64,000 bases of DNA from positions 2,046,001 through 2,110,000 of the forward strand of contig NZ_CP090446.1 in NCBI RefSeq assembly GCF_021442025.1. Direction: 5' to 3'. Below are positions 8,065 through 17,173 of this stretch, piece by piece. Both the position numbers and the translations under genes were made by a program. The notes beneath the pieces are model-generated. The model saw nothing but the letters and a program-made list of their open reading frames with translations, made no database searches and had not been told where the DNA came from. The stretch's first letter is position 1; each line of letters opens with the position of its first letter. Source of the stretch: Sphingobacterium sp. SRCM116780. GTDB taxonomy: Bacteria; Bacteroidota; Bacteroidia; Sphingobacteriales; Sphingobacteriaceae.

Positions 8065-9111
8065 TTAAATGACATCCACAACAGTTCCCTCTTCTACGGG
8101 ATGTCCTGTACAAAGCAAAATACGACCATTCTCCATTTCGCGATCTGTTAACACTTCATTATAATCCATTCTAACTTTGCCTTGAGAACAGTTTGATATA
8201 CATGTGCTACACATACCTGACTTACAGGAATACGGGAGCTTAATCTTATGTTCGAGACCTACATCCAAGATCGATTTATTATACGGAATTTCTAAGTCGT
8301 AGCTTTTTCCTTTAAAGTTCAACTTAATGGAATAACTGGTCTTGTCGATTACTTTTTCGGTCCCATCGTCGTCGTCTTCTTCATTCTCAGGGAGCAAAAA
8401 GGTTTCTCTTTTTATTTGCTTTTCATCAAACCCTATCCCCAATAAAGTGAAACGACATAAATCCATGTAAATAACCGGCCCGCAAGTATAAAACAAAGCT
8501 TGTTCAGGCTTATTTTGCAAATGGGTTTTCAAAAGAGAAAGGATATAATCTCTATTCAACCGTGCCGTCATGAGATTTTTGTTATTTGAATAGATCCAAA
8601 CAATTTTAAACCGATCAGGATATTTGGCTTCCCAATCTTTCAGTTCATCTTTAAAGGGAGTTAATTCAGGAGAGCTATTGCTATAAACTAATATAATTTT
8701 AGATTTACGTTCGCGAACTAAAGCTGTTTTTAAAATGGAGTATAAGGGGGTAATACCAATACCTGCAGCAAATAAAAATACTGTCCGATCGCTATCTTCG
8801 ATAGGTTCGTATGTAAAAAGACCCTGTGGATCCAACGCATTTACCACATCATTAGGTCCAATTTTATGATGCAGAAACCTAGAAATCTCTCCATTCTCTA
8901 CCCGTTTGACGGTGATACTCAACGGCTCATCGACATCTGGAGAACTGCTAAATGAATACGATCTTCTCACTTCCCGATCTCCAAATTCAAAAGATAAAGT
9001 CAAAAATTGACCTGCTTTATAGGAAGGGTAAGAACCCGATATAGGTTCGAAGTTAATAGTTACATTATGATTTTCTCGAGGAATGATATTCTGAATTTTT
9101 AGCTTATGCAT
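8065..9111 (-). CDS. ferredoxin-NAD(P) reductase with C-terminal [2Fe-2S] domain (PaaE-like)
   Basis: 348 residues with three domains in order: an FAD-binding barrel with 'RRSYSFSSSPD' (RxYS flavin motif) near residues 48-60, an NAD(P)-binding domain with 'FAAGIGITPLYSIL', and a plant-type [2Fe-2S] ferredoxin domain near residue 270 onward with 'CKSGMCSTCISNC' plus a distal Cys in 'ILLCTGHP'. This architecture matches PaaE and related electron-transfer subunits of oxygenases. No oxygenase lies nearby, so its partner is unknown. An acidic insertion ('ENEEDDDDGTEK') separates the reductase and ferredoxin parts. It is a single gene with a 248-base upstream spacer in which I see no other gene. 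Confidence 0.9.
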   Translation of the reverse strand: MHKLKIQNIIPRENHNVTINFEPISGSYPSYKAGQFLTLSFEFGDREVRRSYSFSSSPDVDEPLSITVKRVENGEISRFLHHKIGPNDVVNALDPQGLFTYEPIEDSDRTVFLFAAGIGITPLYSILKTALVRERKSKIILVYSNSSPELTPFKDELKDWEAKYPDRFKIVWIYSNNKNLMTARLNRDYILSLLKTHLQNKPEQALFYTCGPVIYMDLCRFTLLGIGFDEKQIKRETFLLPENEEDDDDGTEKVIDKTSYSIKLNFKGKSYDLEIPYNKSILDVGLEHKIKLPYSCKSGMCSTCISNCSQGKVRMDYNEVLTDREMENGRILLCTGHPVEEGTVVDVI

Positions 9112-9261
9112 ACCTCAAAGATAATACTCATAGCTAGTTTTATCAAATCATAAATATTGATGGAAGATAGAGGGATGAAATAACAGTCGACTTGTTATGT
9201 AAGTTGATTGATGGGGAAAACGAATGATCGAGGTATACTTCTAATATAGTAAGCATTATTA

Positions 9262-9304
9262 TTAACTAAGGTACTGTCATATCGATTCACAGTACCTTAG
9301 TTAA
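9262..9304 (-). terminator. rho-independent terminator of the SusC/SusD operon
   Basis: Perfect 16-base arms at 9262-9277 and 9289-9304 with an 11-base loop, just beyond the SusD stop on the minus strand. The following minus-strand sequence is T/A-rich. Confidence 0.75.
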
Positions 9305-9313
9305 GTTAACATA

Positions 9314-11092
9314 CTACCAATTTGGGTTTTGTTTTAAATTGTTATTTCGCACAAGAACCGCTGCTGGTATAGGGTAAAGGTATTGTCTATCCGTAGCATC
9401 CCAGTCACGGGGTTGTGCTTTAAACCATTCTAAATGGTTATCGCTGGTCATGGTCTGAAAATTCGTTGCTTTTCCACCAACCGCGACTTTTGCCACACCC
9501 GCAGGTACAGTAATCGATGGTGCTGATTTGTTACCATCATAAAAAACGACATCAGATGTTCCATTATGATCTAAATCCATGAGCTTGTCCAGTGCAGGAA
9601 CATATATTCCTGTCCAAGGAAGGGTAGCCATCAAAGTCCCTAATTTCCATCTTTTCAGATCCGTAAAACGAAAACCCTCTAAAGCCAATTCAATCTGTCT
9701 TTCTCGACGTACTTCTAGTAAGATTGGATCGGAGATGTTTGGAAAAAATGTCTGTTTTAGGTAATTATCGACTTTCGTAGGTAGCTCATTTATTCCGCCT
9801 GTTACTCCTGATCTTGCACGGATAGCACCAATAGTTTTTTGCCAGTCTGTAGCATTCATTTGATTGAGCTCAGCCTTAGCTTCCGCTACGTTTAATAATA
9901 CTTCAGCAAAACGCATTAACGGAACAGCATTTGTATTATATGCGCCATTGTCATAATAAGGATCATCTAATGTATATTTGATAGGTTGGTATCCCGTATA
10001 GGTATGACTGCTAAAATTTGCTGTTGTTGCTACCGCATTTCGCATATATCCTGGTGTTCGGATTAATTGAGCCAGGCGATAGTCGCGATTTTGACATTCT
10101 TCAAAAAATTCTTGCGTTTGAAAATTAGCACGATCTGTATAAGGTGTACCGTCTATATTGAGTATGGTATTGATAAATTGACGGGTTAAACTCATGCGCG
10201 GTCCATACGTTGCGGAGGTATACCACCAATTGGCATCATTTAAAACTGCTTGCTCTTTACTGAAGGCTACAGCTAGCATGACTTCCTTCGTCACAGCTGT
10301 ATTACTGATAAATAACTGTCGTTGCGATGCTTGAACTCCTTGTGCCGTATTTAATCCATAAGGGCTTTGCTCCATTAATATTTTACCTGCATCGACCACC
10401 ATTTGAAAAAATTGATCGGGTTTGGTTTCTAAATTTATATTGTGATATTTCCGATATGTTCCTTCAAAAAGCGCTACGCGAGTCTTTAATCCCAGTGCCG
10501 TCCATTTATTAATCATCGTTCCATCTCCACCTGTTTCATTGATGTTTTGGAAAGCAAAATCCAAATCTTCTAAAATATGCTTAACCACCACTTCGCGAGA
10601 ATCTTGCGTAGCATAAAGCAGTTCTTTTTCATCTTGAGAAATCGGATGATCTACCCATGGTAAATCTCCAAACCGAACCAACATATCGTAATAAAACCAT
10701 GCTCTAAAAAAACGGGCAATGCCATTATAGTTGTTCTTTACATTATCGGCTAGATTCGGATTGTTATTTTTGACTATAAATTGATTGATATTTCGCAAAG
10801 TACTCCAAGACCAACCTGAGCTTGTTTCAGCAGAAAAGGCTCCTTTCACCATAAAATCATTGAGACTATTTACCGCAGCATAGTCGCTCATTGCATCTCC
10901 TTTATAAGCATCAGAACCTGAAGTAATATTATTATAAAAGGAATAACTATATGTTTTCAATCCACTTTCTGTCCCAAAGATATCGTCTTCTGTAGCAGAG
11001 GCTTTGGGAACTTCATTTAGCTCGCAAGAACTAAAAAACAAAGCAAAAGCAGAAATATAAAATACATTTTTAATTGTGTTCATTGTGTTCAT
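9314..11092 (-). CDS. SusD/RagB-family nutrient-binding outer-membrane lipoprotein
   Basis: 592 residues. The N-terminus is a lipoprotein signal ending in 'LFFSSC' with the lipidated Cys at residue 23, after which the mature protein begins 'ELNEVPKA'. SusD proteins form the TPR-rich lid over the SusC barrel and help capture glycans or other oligomers. Typical SusD segments are 'RFFRAWFYYDMLVRFGDLPW', 'MRFAEVLLNVAEAKAELN', and 'EVRRERQIELALEGFRFTDL'. The start region has two in-frame ATGs nine bases apart from a small duplication; either gives a normal signal. It begins two bases after the SusC stop. No glycosidase, esterase or anti-sigma gene lies beside the pair, so the substrate is not indicated. 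Confidence 0.95.
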   Translation of the reverse strand: MNTMNTIKNVFYISAFALFFSSCELNEVPKASATEDDIFGTESGLKTYSYSFYNNITSGSDAYKGDAMSDYAAVNSLNDFMVKGAFSAETSSGWSWSTLRNINQFIVKNNNPNLADNVKNNYNGIARFFRAWFYYDMLVRFGDLPWVDHPISQDEKELLYATQDSREVVVKHILEDLDFAFQNINETGGDGTMINKWTALGLKTRVALFEGTYRKYHNINLETKPDQFFQMVVDAGKILMEQSPYGLNTAQGVQASQRQLFISNTAVTKEVMLAVAFSKEQAVLNDANWWYTSATYGPRMSLTRQFINTILNIDGTPYTDRANFQTQEFFEECQNRDYRLAQLIRTPGYMRNAVATTANFSSHTYTGYQPIKYTLDDPYYDNGAYNTNAVPLMRFAEVLLNVAEAKAELNQMNATDWQKTIGAIRARSGVTGGINELPTKVDNYLKQTFFPNISDPILLEVRRERQIELALEGFRFTDLKRWKLGTLMATLPWTGIYVPALDKLMDLDHNGTSDVVFYDGNKSAPSITVPAGVAKVAVGGKATNFQTMTSDNHLEWFKAQPRDWDATDRQYLYPIPAAVLVRNNNLKQNPNW

Positions 11093-11094
11093 GT

Positions 11095-14000
11095 TTAAAG
11101 TCCTATTGATAAATTAAAACTGATACTCTTCATTACTGGATAATTAAATCCATCTCCACTATTGGAACTACTTACATCTGGATCCGATTTGCCTAAATTT
11201 CCTACATCCAAATCTTTCGTGTGTTTGTACAATGGCGACCATGTCCATAAGTTCTCTCCAGATAATCCCATTCTTAAGCTACGTAGTTTCATTTTACTCG
11301 TAATTGAATTGGGGAAATTATAACCTATCTGAATATTTTTCATACGGATAAAGGCCACATTTTGAAGGTATCGAGACTGTGTATTGATTTTAATGGATTC
11401 ATTATAACCTGCATAACGTGGTAAATAAGCATCCGTGTTTTCTTCAGTCCAATAGTTATCTAAATGCCATGTTGGTAAATTATTATAAGGTCGGTTGTAT
11501 TGTCCCCAAAAAATGGATTCATTACTCGGATACCATTGTTGTTTTCCCACACCTTGAAAGAAGGTACCGAAATAAACATTGTTCCAATCTAAGTTTACAT
11601 TAAACCCATAAATATAACGGGGTTCCGAATTTCCAATAATGGTTTTGTCACCATGGTTCGCTAGCGTATTGCTACCATAATCAATTACACCATTGCCATC
11701 TAAATCAGAAAAACGAACATCTCCAGGATAAATTTTCCCCGAATTGGATGATTTGATCAATTTTTGAGTAGGTGCTCCATCAATTTCTGCTTGGTTTTGG
11801 AATAAACCATAAGTTTTGTATCCCCAAATCTCTCCTAATCGCTCTCCTGCATAATAGTCAGTCAGAATTCCTGTTTCATTATTATAGCGGTCGATTGTAG
11901 AACGATAATCGGCTAAAGTCCCCTTTAAAGACCAATTAAATTGGTTGCCATTAACGTCAAAATTATCTTTGTAACCAACCGATAATTCAAAACCACTTGT
12001 TGTCATATCAGCATAATTTCCTTTTGGAGAAGCGGCACCAAAGATCTCTGGAAGCTGTTGTCCTACAGTATACATGTTTAAGGTCTTACGTTGATAAATG
12101 TCTCCGGTAAAACTCAGTTTGCTATGGATAGCAGAGATGTCTATTCCAACGTTAGCTGTTCGTGCTGTTTCCCATGTTAAGTTATCCGGAATCACAACAG
12201 GTACGCTTGTATAAGGGTTTCTCATACCATTTAATATTCTTCCTGAAATAGCAATGGTATACTGATCTAAATAACTATAAGGGTCTATATTACCATTTCC
12301 TAAAGAGCCATAAGAAGCTCTCAGTTTAAAATCTGAAATTACGGTATTATCGATTGTCCAAAAAGGCTCTTGCGACACGCGCCATCCTACTGAACCAGAT
12401 GGAAAAAATGCCCATTGTTCATGTGTAGGAAATTTTGAAGAGCCGTCATATCGTCCATTGAATTCAAACAAATAACGATCTTTAAAAATATAATTGGCGC
12501 GCATGAAAACGCCTACATTGCGATATTTGTTATACCCTGCTGTAGCCGTTGTATTCTGACCTAATGCGAGATTGATATTCTCTGTATTTTCAGTTAAAAG
12601 TCCTGTTTTTGTGATATAAGTCGATTCATAGCGACGTTGTTCATAATTATATCCCAACAAACCTTTGAAGTAGTGATCTCCTATTGTTTTCTCGTATTCT
12701 CCGTAAAGATTAGAGAAGAGATACTTCCAATTTTGATCTACTTGATAGATATTATTGTTCAAGGAAGTTTCCAATTTGAGTATTTTTCCTTCCTGAACAC
12801 TATAGGGTACTGGAACTTTTACACGTAATGAATGAAAATCACGATTTCTGAAAGTTAAATCACCTTTAATACGCAATGAATTATTCAAAAATTTGGTTTC
12901 AAAAGCTGAAGTATTTCGGAGATCGCGATTTTCTGTATCGGTACCATTTTTACCATAAATAAAATCACCTACGGTATAGGCTGCAGAAAAACTAAGGGAG
13001 CCATCTGGATTAAAAATTGGAGAAGAGGGATGTCCTTCATCAGCGATGTTACGCCAAATATTTCCTCCTTCACCTCCAGTAGAAGGATCCCAATATTTCG
13101 CGTAGCTGTAATCGATATTATTCGTTACCCGCAACCAATCTGTCACTTGCAAACCAGCCTTCGCCCGCGTATTATAGGTGGAGTATTTATCGGTATTGTA
13201 TCGATACATACCATTGTAGTCATAGGCACGACCAGATAGATAATAATCTAATTTTCCCTCATTTCCACTCACAGAAAGATTATGATCTTGTACAAAGGTA
13301 TTGTCCTTAATTAATGTTCCATAATAATCTTCATTACCATAATATACATAATTACCTTTATCATCAACGGTAGTCTGTTCACTAATCCCTTGTTCCTTAC
13401 GTCGTTTGAATTCTTCTAGCCAATCGGTTGTGAAGATTTGAGTTTTATTGAGCTTACTGGGAATCGAAGAATAATTATTCCAGGCATTATATGCCGTAAA
13501 GAAATGCGATGCATACGTGTAGCCATCTGTCACGAAATCTGGTAAGGTAACTGGTTTTTGAAATGAGGCATTTCCAGAGTACGTGATAGAAGTACGTCCA
13601 GAGTTTGCTCTTTTCGTAGTGATAAGGACGACTCCAAATGTACCTCTTGAACCATAAATTGCAGCTGATGAAGCATCTTTTAATACCGAAACAGATTCAA
13701 TATCATTCGGATTTAAAGCCCCAGGGTCACCTTCCACTCCATCAATTAAAATTAATGCACTTCCTCCTTGGCCAATAGAAGTTGTACCCCGGATATTAAA
13801 ACTTGGATTTCGGGTAGGTTTACCATCCGCTGGTATAATGTTTAAATTGGGAACTGCTCCTTGAAGCATCTGACTCACGTTGGATAATGCTCGACCTTTA
13901 AATACTTCAGAACCAACCTGATCAACAGCACCTGTCAGGTTTGCTTTTTTCTGTGTTCCATAACCAACAACTACAACTTCTTCCAAGGATGTATCACTAG

Positions 14001-14328
14001 ATTCCATGGTGATTTGCAATGAACCACTCCCAGCTTGTAAGGTATTATCTTTATACCCTATAATACTAAATTTCAATTTTTGTCCAGGTGATCCAGGAAT
14101 TGAAAACTCTCCACTATTGTTTGTCCCAATGGTTTGTTGAGTAGTCAAATTGGTAACAGTAACCCCAGAAAGTGGTTGTCCATCTTTGTCTTTAACTACT
14201 CCTCGAATGGAATTTTGTTTTGTTTGCAAATGCATGGATTGAAATCTTTTTGCATGAGTATGCTCATAGTTTGCCCAACTGGGATAGGAAAGACAAAGCG
14301 CAAAACTAATTAATATTGTTTTTTGCAT
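11095..14328 (-). CDS. SusC/RagA-family TonB-linked outer-membrane transporter
   Basis: 1077 residues, normal for SusC. In order: a signal peptide, a carboxypeptidase-D-like regulatory domain beginning near 'IRGVVKDKDGQPLSGVTV', the conserved stretch 'LEEVVVVGYGTQKKANLTGA', a plug domain with 'VLKDASSAAIYGSRGTFGVV', and a 22-strand barrel. No N-terminal STN domain precedes the regulatory domain, so anti-sigma signalling is not expected. It imports substrate captured by the SusD partner encoded two bases downstream, using TonB energy. The pair has no adjacent degradative enzymes. Confidence 0.95.
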   Translation of the reverse strand: MQKTILISFALCLSYPSWANYEHTHAKRFQSMHLQTKQNSIRGVVKDKDGQPLSGVTVTNLTTQQTIGTNNSGEFSIPGSPGQKLKFSIIGYKDNTLQAGSGSLQITMESSDTSLEEVVVVGYGTQKKANLTGAVDQVGSEVFKGRALSNVSQMLQGAVPNLNIIPADGKPTRNPSFNIRGTTSIGQGGSALILIDGVEGDPGALNPNDIESVSVLKDASSAAIYGSRGTFGVVLITTKRANSGRTSITYSGNASFQKPVTLPDFVTDGYTYASHFFTAYNAWNNYSSIPSKLNKTQIFTTDWLEEFKRRKEQGISEQTTVDDKGNYVYYGNEDYYGTLIKDNTFVQDHNLSVSGNEGKLDYYLSGRAYDYNGMYRYNTDKYSTYNTRAKAGLQVTDWLRVTNNIDYSYAKYWDPSTGGEGGNIWRNIADEGHPSSPIFNPDGSLSFSAAYTVGDFIYGKNGTDTENRDLRNTSAFETKFLNNSLRIKGDLTFRNRDFHSLRVKVPVPYSVQEGKILKLETSLNNNIYQVDQNWKYLFSNLYGEYEKTIGDHYFKGLLGYNYEQRRYESTYITKTGLLTENTENINLALGQNTTATAGYNKYRNVGVFMRANYIFKDRYLFEFNGRYDGSSKFPTHEQWAFFPSGSVGWRVSQEPFWTIDNTVISDFKLRASYGSLGNGNIDPYSYLDQYTIAISGRILNGMRNPYTSVPVVIPDNLTWETARTANVGIDISAIHSKLSFTGDIYQRKTLNMYTVGQQLPEIFGAASPKGNYADMTTSGFELSVGYKDNFDVNGNQFNWSLKGTLADYRSTIDRYNNETGILTDYYAGERLGEIWGYKTYGLFQNQAEIDGAPTQKLIKSSNSGKIYPGDVRFSDLDGNGVIDYGSNTLANHGDKTIIGNSEPRYIYGFNVNLDWNNVYFGTFFQGVGKQQWYPSNESIFWGQYNRPYNNLPTWHLDNYWTEENTDAYLPRYAGYNESIKINTQSRYLQNVAFIRMKNIQIGYNFPNSITSKMKLRSLRMGLSGENLWTWSPLYKHTKDLDVGNLGKSDPDVSSSNSGDGFNYPVMKSISFNLSIGL

Positions 14329-14726
14329 AAAAAATAAGGTTTAGATTTTTCACCAAAGTTGGTGATTTAAAGCGGTTTATAACTTAAGTTAATGTTAATA
14401 ATTTTTTAAGAAAACATCAAGTTAAAGTGATATCAATTAACAAAAACTTAACCTAAAGGTGTTAATAATGGATATCAGCAAGATTAGATTGTAACATAAA
14501 AAAAGGAATATGTATTTCTCCAAAAGATAAATGCTGTCAAATAGCACAATCCATTCATTACCCAAAAGCAAATTCTACAACCTGAGATAACCTCCCTGAT
14601 AAGAGAAAATTTTGTCATCACTGCGTTAGCATAATGTAATACGCCTCAGTCTTGAATAGTATGTGAACAACATGATAGTTTTAATTATTTAGATTTATTA
14701 TAAATAATGTATATTTGTAAATAGAT
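14329..14726. other. 398-base spacer with a short palindrome before SusC and a heme-oxygenase promoter
   Basis: No gene seen. On the SusC side there is a perfect 7-base inverted repeat TCACCAA-AG-TTGGTGA at 14350-14365, which would fall in the 5' untranslated region or promoter of SusC. The motif AAGTTAA recurs several times (about 14385-14450). On the other side lies a Bacteroidota-type -7 box (listed separately). Confidence 0.45.
14710..14717 (+). promoter_or_regulatory. -7 box TATATTTG upstream of the heme oxygenase transcript
   Basis: TATATTTG matches the Bacteroidota -7 consensus TAnnTTTG. A near match to the -33 element (TTTA at 14688-14691) lies 18 bases upstream. Transcription would begin near 14724, just before the small ORF at 14727. 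Confidence 0.45.
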
Positions 14727-14885
14727 ATGATTATTAAGGCGAAGATTAAACAACATAATGAATGGCTTTTTTGGGAAGAAATACCTGAAATAAATTCAAT
14801 TCATACGCCTTTGTCAGAAAAACATATTGCTATAAACAAATACCCTGTCAATATTACTTACCAAATTTTATATTCATCATGTTAA
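14727..14885 (+). CDS. 52-residue ORF overlapping the heme oxygenase start; possible leader peptide or regulator remnant
   Basis: Reads ATG at 14727 to TAA at 14883-14885. The protein starts 'MIIKAKIKQHNEWLFWEEIP' and ends 'ITYQILYSSC'. Its stop codon overlaps the heme oxygenase ATG (14879) by seven bases in another frame, the arrangement seen in translational coupling. It begins immediately after a likely transcription start. I do not recognise it with confidence. The segment 'LSEKHIAINKYPVNITYQI' vaguely resembles the N-terminal domain of AraC-family regulators found beside iron genes in Bacteroidota, so it may be the stub of a deleted regulator, or simply a coupling leader. Confidence 0.4.
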   Translation: MIIKAKIKQHNEWLFWEEIPEINSIHTPLSEKHIAINKYPVNITYQILYSSC

Positions 14886-15439
14886 ACTTAAAAATCAAAG
14901 AAGCTACTAAACCGGGTCACCAAGAACTAGAGAAACATGTTATTTATAAATTGAAGGCAATTGAAAGCAATAACGATTATGCTGATCTCTTAAAATATTT
15001 CTACGCTTATTTTAAAGCTGCTGAAGCACAAATCCAAAAAGTACTACCAAATAGCTTAGCTCCATATTTTGCAACACGTAGAAATGCATCTCATGTAGAA
15101 AAAGATATTTTGGAACTGGGTGGTAACCTTGATAATTTACCAGAGGTCGCTTTACCGCGTATCGAAACTAAAAACCAAGCTATTGGAGCACTATATGTGT
15201 TAGAGGGTTCTATCATGGGAGGACCACATATTGTAAAGATGTTACAGCACAGAGGTGTACAATCAGGTTTTAACTTTTTCAATGGATATGGGGATCAGTC
15301 TTTAGATAAATGGAATGAATTTACCTCCATCATCAATCAAGAAGTAGCAAAAGAAGATAATCAAGAAGCTATAGATGCGGCTTTAGCTACTTTCTCTGCC
15401 TTTTCCAACACATTTAACTCAAAAACTATTTTATCTTAA
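14879..15439 (+). CDS. biliverdin-producing heme oxygenase
   Basis: 186 residues with the all-helical heme-oxygenase pattern. 'LKIKEATKPGHQELEKHV' near the N-terminus carries the proximal heme-ligand His (in 'PGHQELE'), and 'LYVLEGSIMGGPHIVKML' near residues 104-122 corresponds to the glycine-rich distal helix (GSxxGG). It opens heme to biliverdin, releasing iron and CO. It may serve iron acquisition or supply bilin chromophore; no bacteriophytochrome gene is present here. The start is the ATG overlapping the upstream small ORF. Length is slightly short of the bacterial norm (about 190-220) but the core appears complete. Confidence 0.88.
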   Translation: MLNLKIKEATKPGHQELEKHVIYKLKAIESNNDYADLLKYFYAYFKAAEAQIQKVLPNSLAPYFATRRNASHVEKDILELGGNLDNLPEVALPRIETKNQAIGALYVLEGSIMGGPHIVKMLQHRGVQSGFNFFNGYGDQSLDKWNEFTSIINQEVAKEDNQEAIDAALATFSAFSNTFNSKTILS

Positions 15440-15959
15440 ATAACCGCATCTATTTTTTCTTTTAAAATTAAGTCAACTATATAAACAACTAAACATAAGT
15501 AAGTAACTAGCTATTTAGACCTTTCAATTCTATTCATTGCTTAATTATCAGATATAAATAATAAAGAAAAATAGATTAGTTATCTTATTTCTAAATTCAA
15601 TAAAATTTGTACAGTCTTGATTTATCATAATACCGAAAAAGAGGTCTTGTCAGATTTTAAGAAATCAAAATATTCTCATCAACATTAAGTGAACTCCATA
15701 TCTTCCCACTTTAACAAATAAAAACAAATCAATTGATCGAAATTCTTTCAAAACTGAACTAGATATTCAGCTGTTAATCCCATTTAAATTGAAAAAATTA
15801 ATCAAAACAATTTATTTTCACTACACAAAAAATACAAAATAAGAGAAAAAGTCATGGTTTGGTAACATTCTCATTGTACTTTAAAAATACTAAGGTTAAA
15901 GAGTAATAAAGTTAAAAAATCACGTTATATTACTATTATTAACTTAATAAAGAAAAATA
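15440..15959. other. 520-base AT-rich spacer, no gene seen
   Basis: Lies between heme oxygenase and the superoxide dismutase. Stops occur frequently in all frames. I see no clear TAnnTTTG promoter, hairpin terminator or repeat. Confidence 0.5.
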
Positions 15960-16676
15960 ATGCAAACACGTAGAAACTTTCTTCATAACACAGCTAAAGC
16001 GACATTAGCTGTAGCCGTATCTGGTAGTGTTTTAAATAATCTAGCAAATGCAGAACCTGTTCATCATTTAGCCGCTCCTCTTTCTTTTAATCAAATCAAA
16101 TTACCCTATACATATTCAGCATTGGAGCCTAATATTGATGCACTCACGATGGAAATACATTATACAAAACATCATGCTGCCTATATAAAAGCAATCAATG
16201 AAGCTATCGTTGCTGAAAATATCTCAGAGACATCAGAGGAGCAATTATTGGCTAATATTTCAAAATACTCTGCTAAAGCACGTAATAATGCGGGAGGAGC
16301 TTGGAATCATAATTTCTTTTGGGAAAATCTATCTGCTGAAAAACTAGAGCCATCTGAAAAAGTCATGCAATTGATCAATAATTCATTTGGCACACTTGAT
16401 AAGTTTAAGGAGGCTTTTGCTGCTGCTGCTACGACAAGATTTGGATCTGGTTGGGCTTGGTTGATTTTAGATGAATCAGGCAAGTTAAAAATAACTTCTA
16501 CAGCAAATCAAGATAATCCACTCATGGACGTGGTTGATAATAGAGGGATACCAATTTTGGCATTAGATGTTTGGGAACATGCATATTACCTTCATTATCA
16601 AAACAAAAGAGCTGATTATATCAAAAATTGGTGGAATATAGTCAACTGGAAAAAAGTTCACGAAAGAATTGCTTAA
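15960..16676 (+). CDS. Fe/Mn superoxide dismutase with twin-arginine-type export signal
   Basis: 238 residues: about 31 residues of leader followed by a ~200-residue Fe/Mn-SOD. The leader starts 'MQTRRNFLHNTAKA' with an RRxFL twin-arginine core, then a hydrophobic stretch and 'NLANA' as a likely cleavage site. Metal ligands are visible: His in 'MEIHYTKHHAAY' (H67), His in 'GGAWNHNFFWEN', and Asp and His in 'LDVWEHAYYLHYQNKRADY'. Iron versus manganese cannot be settled by eye. Tat export would place a folded, metal-loaded enzyme in the periplasm, protecting it from external superoxide. It is monocistronic, closed by a strong hairpin. Confidence 0.93.
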   Translation: MQTRRNFLHNTAKATLAVAVSGSVLNNLANAEPVHHLAAPLSFNQIKLPYTYSALEPNIDALTMEIHYTKHHAAYIKAINEAIVAENISETSEEQLLANISKYSAKARNNAGGAWNHNFFWENLSAEKLEPSEKVMQLINNSFGTLDKFKEAFAAAATTRFGSGWAWLILDESGKLKITSTANQDNPLMDVVDNRGIPILALDVWEHAYYLHYQNKRADYIKNWWNIVNWKKVHERIA

Positions 16677-16690
16677 CAAGATCAAGTTAT

Positions 16691-16731
16691 AAAATTAAAA
16701 TGTCTTCCAAATTGGAAGACATTTTAATTTT
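16691..16731. terminator. bidirectional rho-independent terminator
   Basis: Near-perfect 20-base arms at 16691-16710 and 16712-16731 (core GTCTTCC/GGAAGAC), A-tract before and T-tract after. Sits between the convergent superoxide dismutase and SRPBCC genes. Confidence 0.92.
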
Positions 16732-16765
16732 AGACCGAAAATATTTAGAATAATCTAGGGATAAA

Positions 16766-17164
16766 TTATCTTAAAATTTCTTTCAATTTATTCACTTGAA
16801 AATCAGCTAGCTTTTGAAGAGGGCCTGCAGCAATCATCTTCATCATCATATTCAAATCAGCTTCTATAATAAAAGTAGCTAATGTAGAAGTAGCAGAAAT
16901 CTCTGACAAAGTCCATTTTAATGTAACATCAAAAGGAGCCTTTTCGGATGGTACTAATTTCAATTCTTGATTTTCAATTCTTTGCTCTACTTTCAGGGCT
17001 AATTTAGCCATATTTTGAATCGTAAAACGAGCCTCATCAGCAGTTGAAGACCAATTGTAAATAGTATCAGGCATCAATTGCTCATGATTGTTCAAGTCTG
17101 CCAAAAAAGTGTATACTTCTTGAATTGACTTTGCAACTGTTACATTATTTTGAATCGTTGTCAT
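16766..17164 (-). CDS. SRPBCC (START-like / polyketide cyclase) family protein
   Basis: 132 residues with the helix-grip pattern: N-terminal strand 'NVTVAKSIQEVYTFLADLNNHEQLMP', middle strands, and a long C-terminal helix 'KLADFQVNKLKEILR'. The fold binds hydrophobic ligands, but members are so diverse that no substrate follows. It starts nine bases after the pyrE stop and so is probably the second gene of the pyrE transcript. To my knowledge pyrE next to an SRPBCC gene and a divergent Nudix gene is a recurring Bacteroidota arrangement. No catalytic residues can be assigned. Confidence 0.8.
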   Translation of the reverse strand: MTTIQNNVTVAKSIQEVYTFLADLNNHEQLMPDTIYNWSSTADEARFTIQNMAKLALKVEQRIENQELKLVPSEKAPFDVTLKWTLSEISATSTLATFIIEADLNMMMKMIAAGPLQKLADFQVNKLKEILR

Positions 17165-17173
17165 ATTTTTTTT

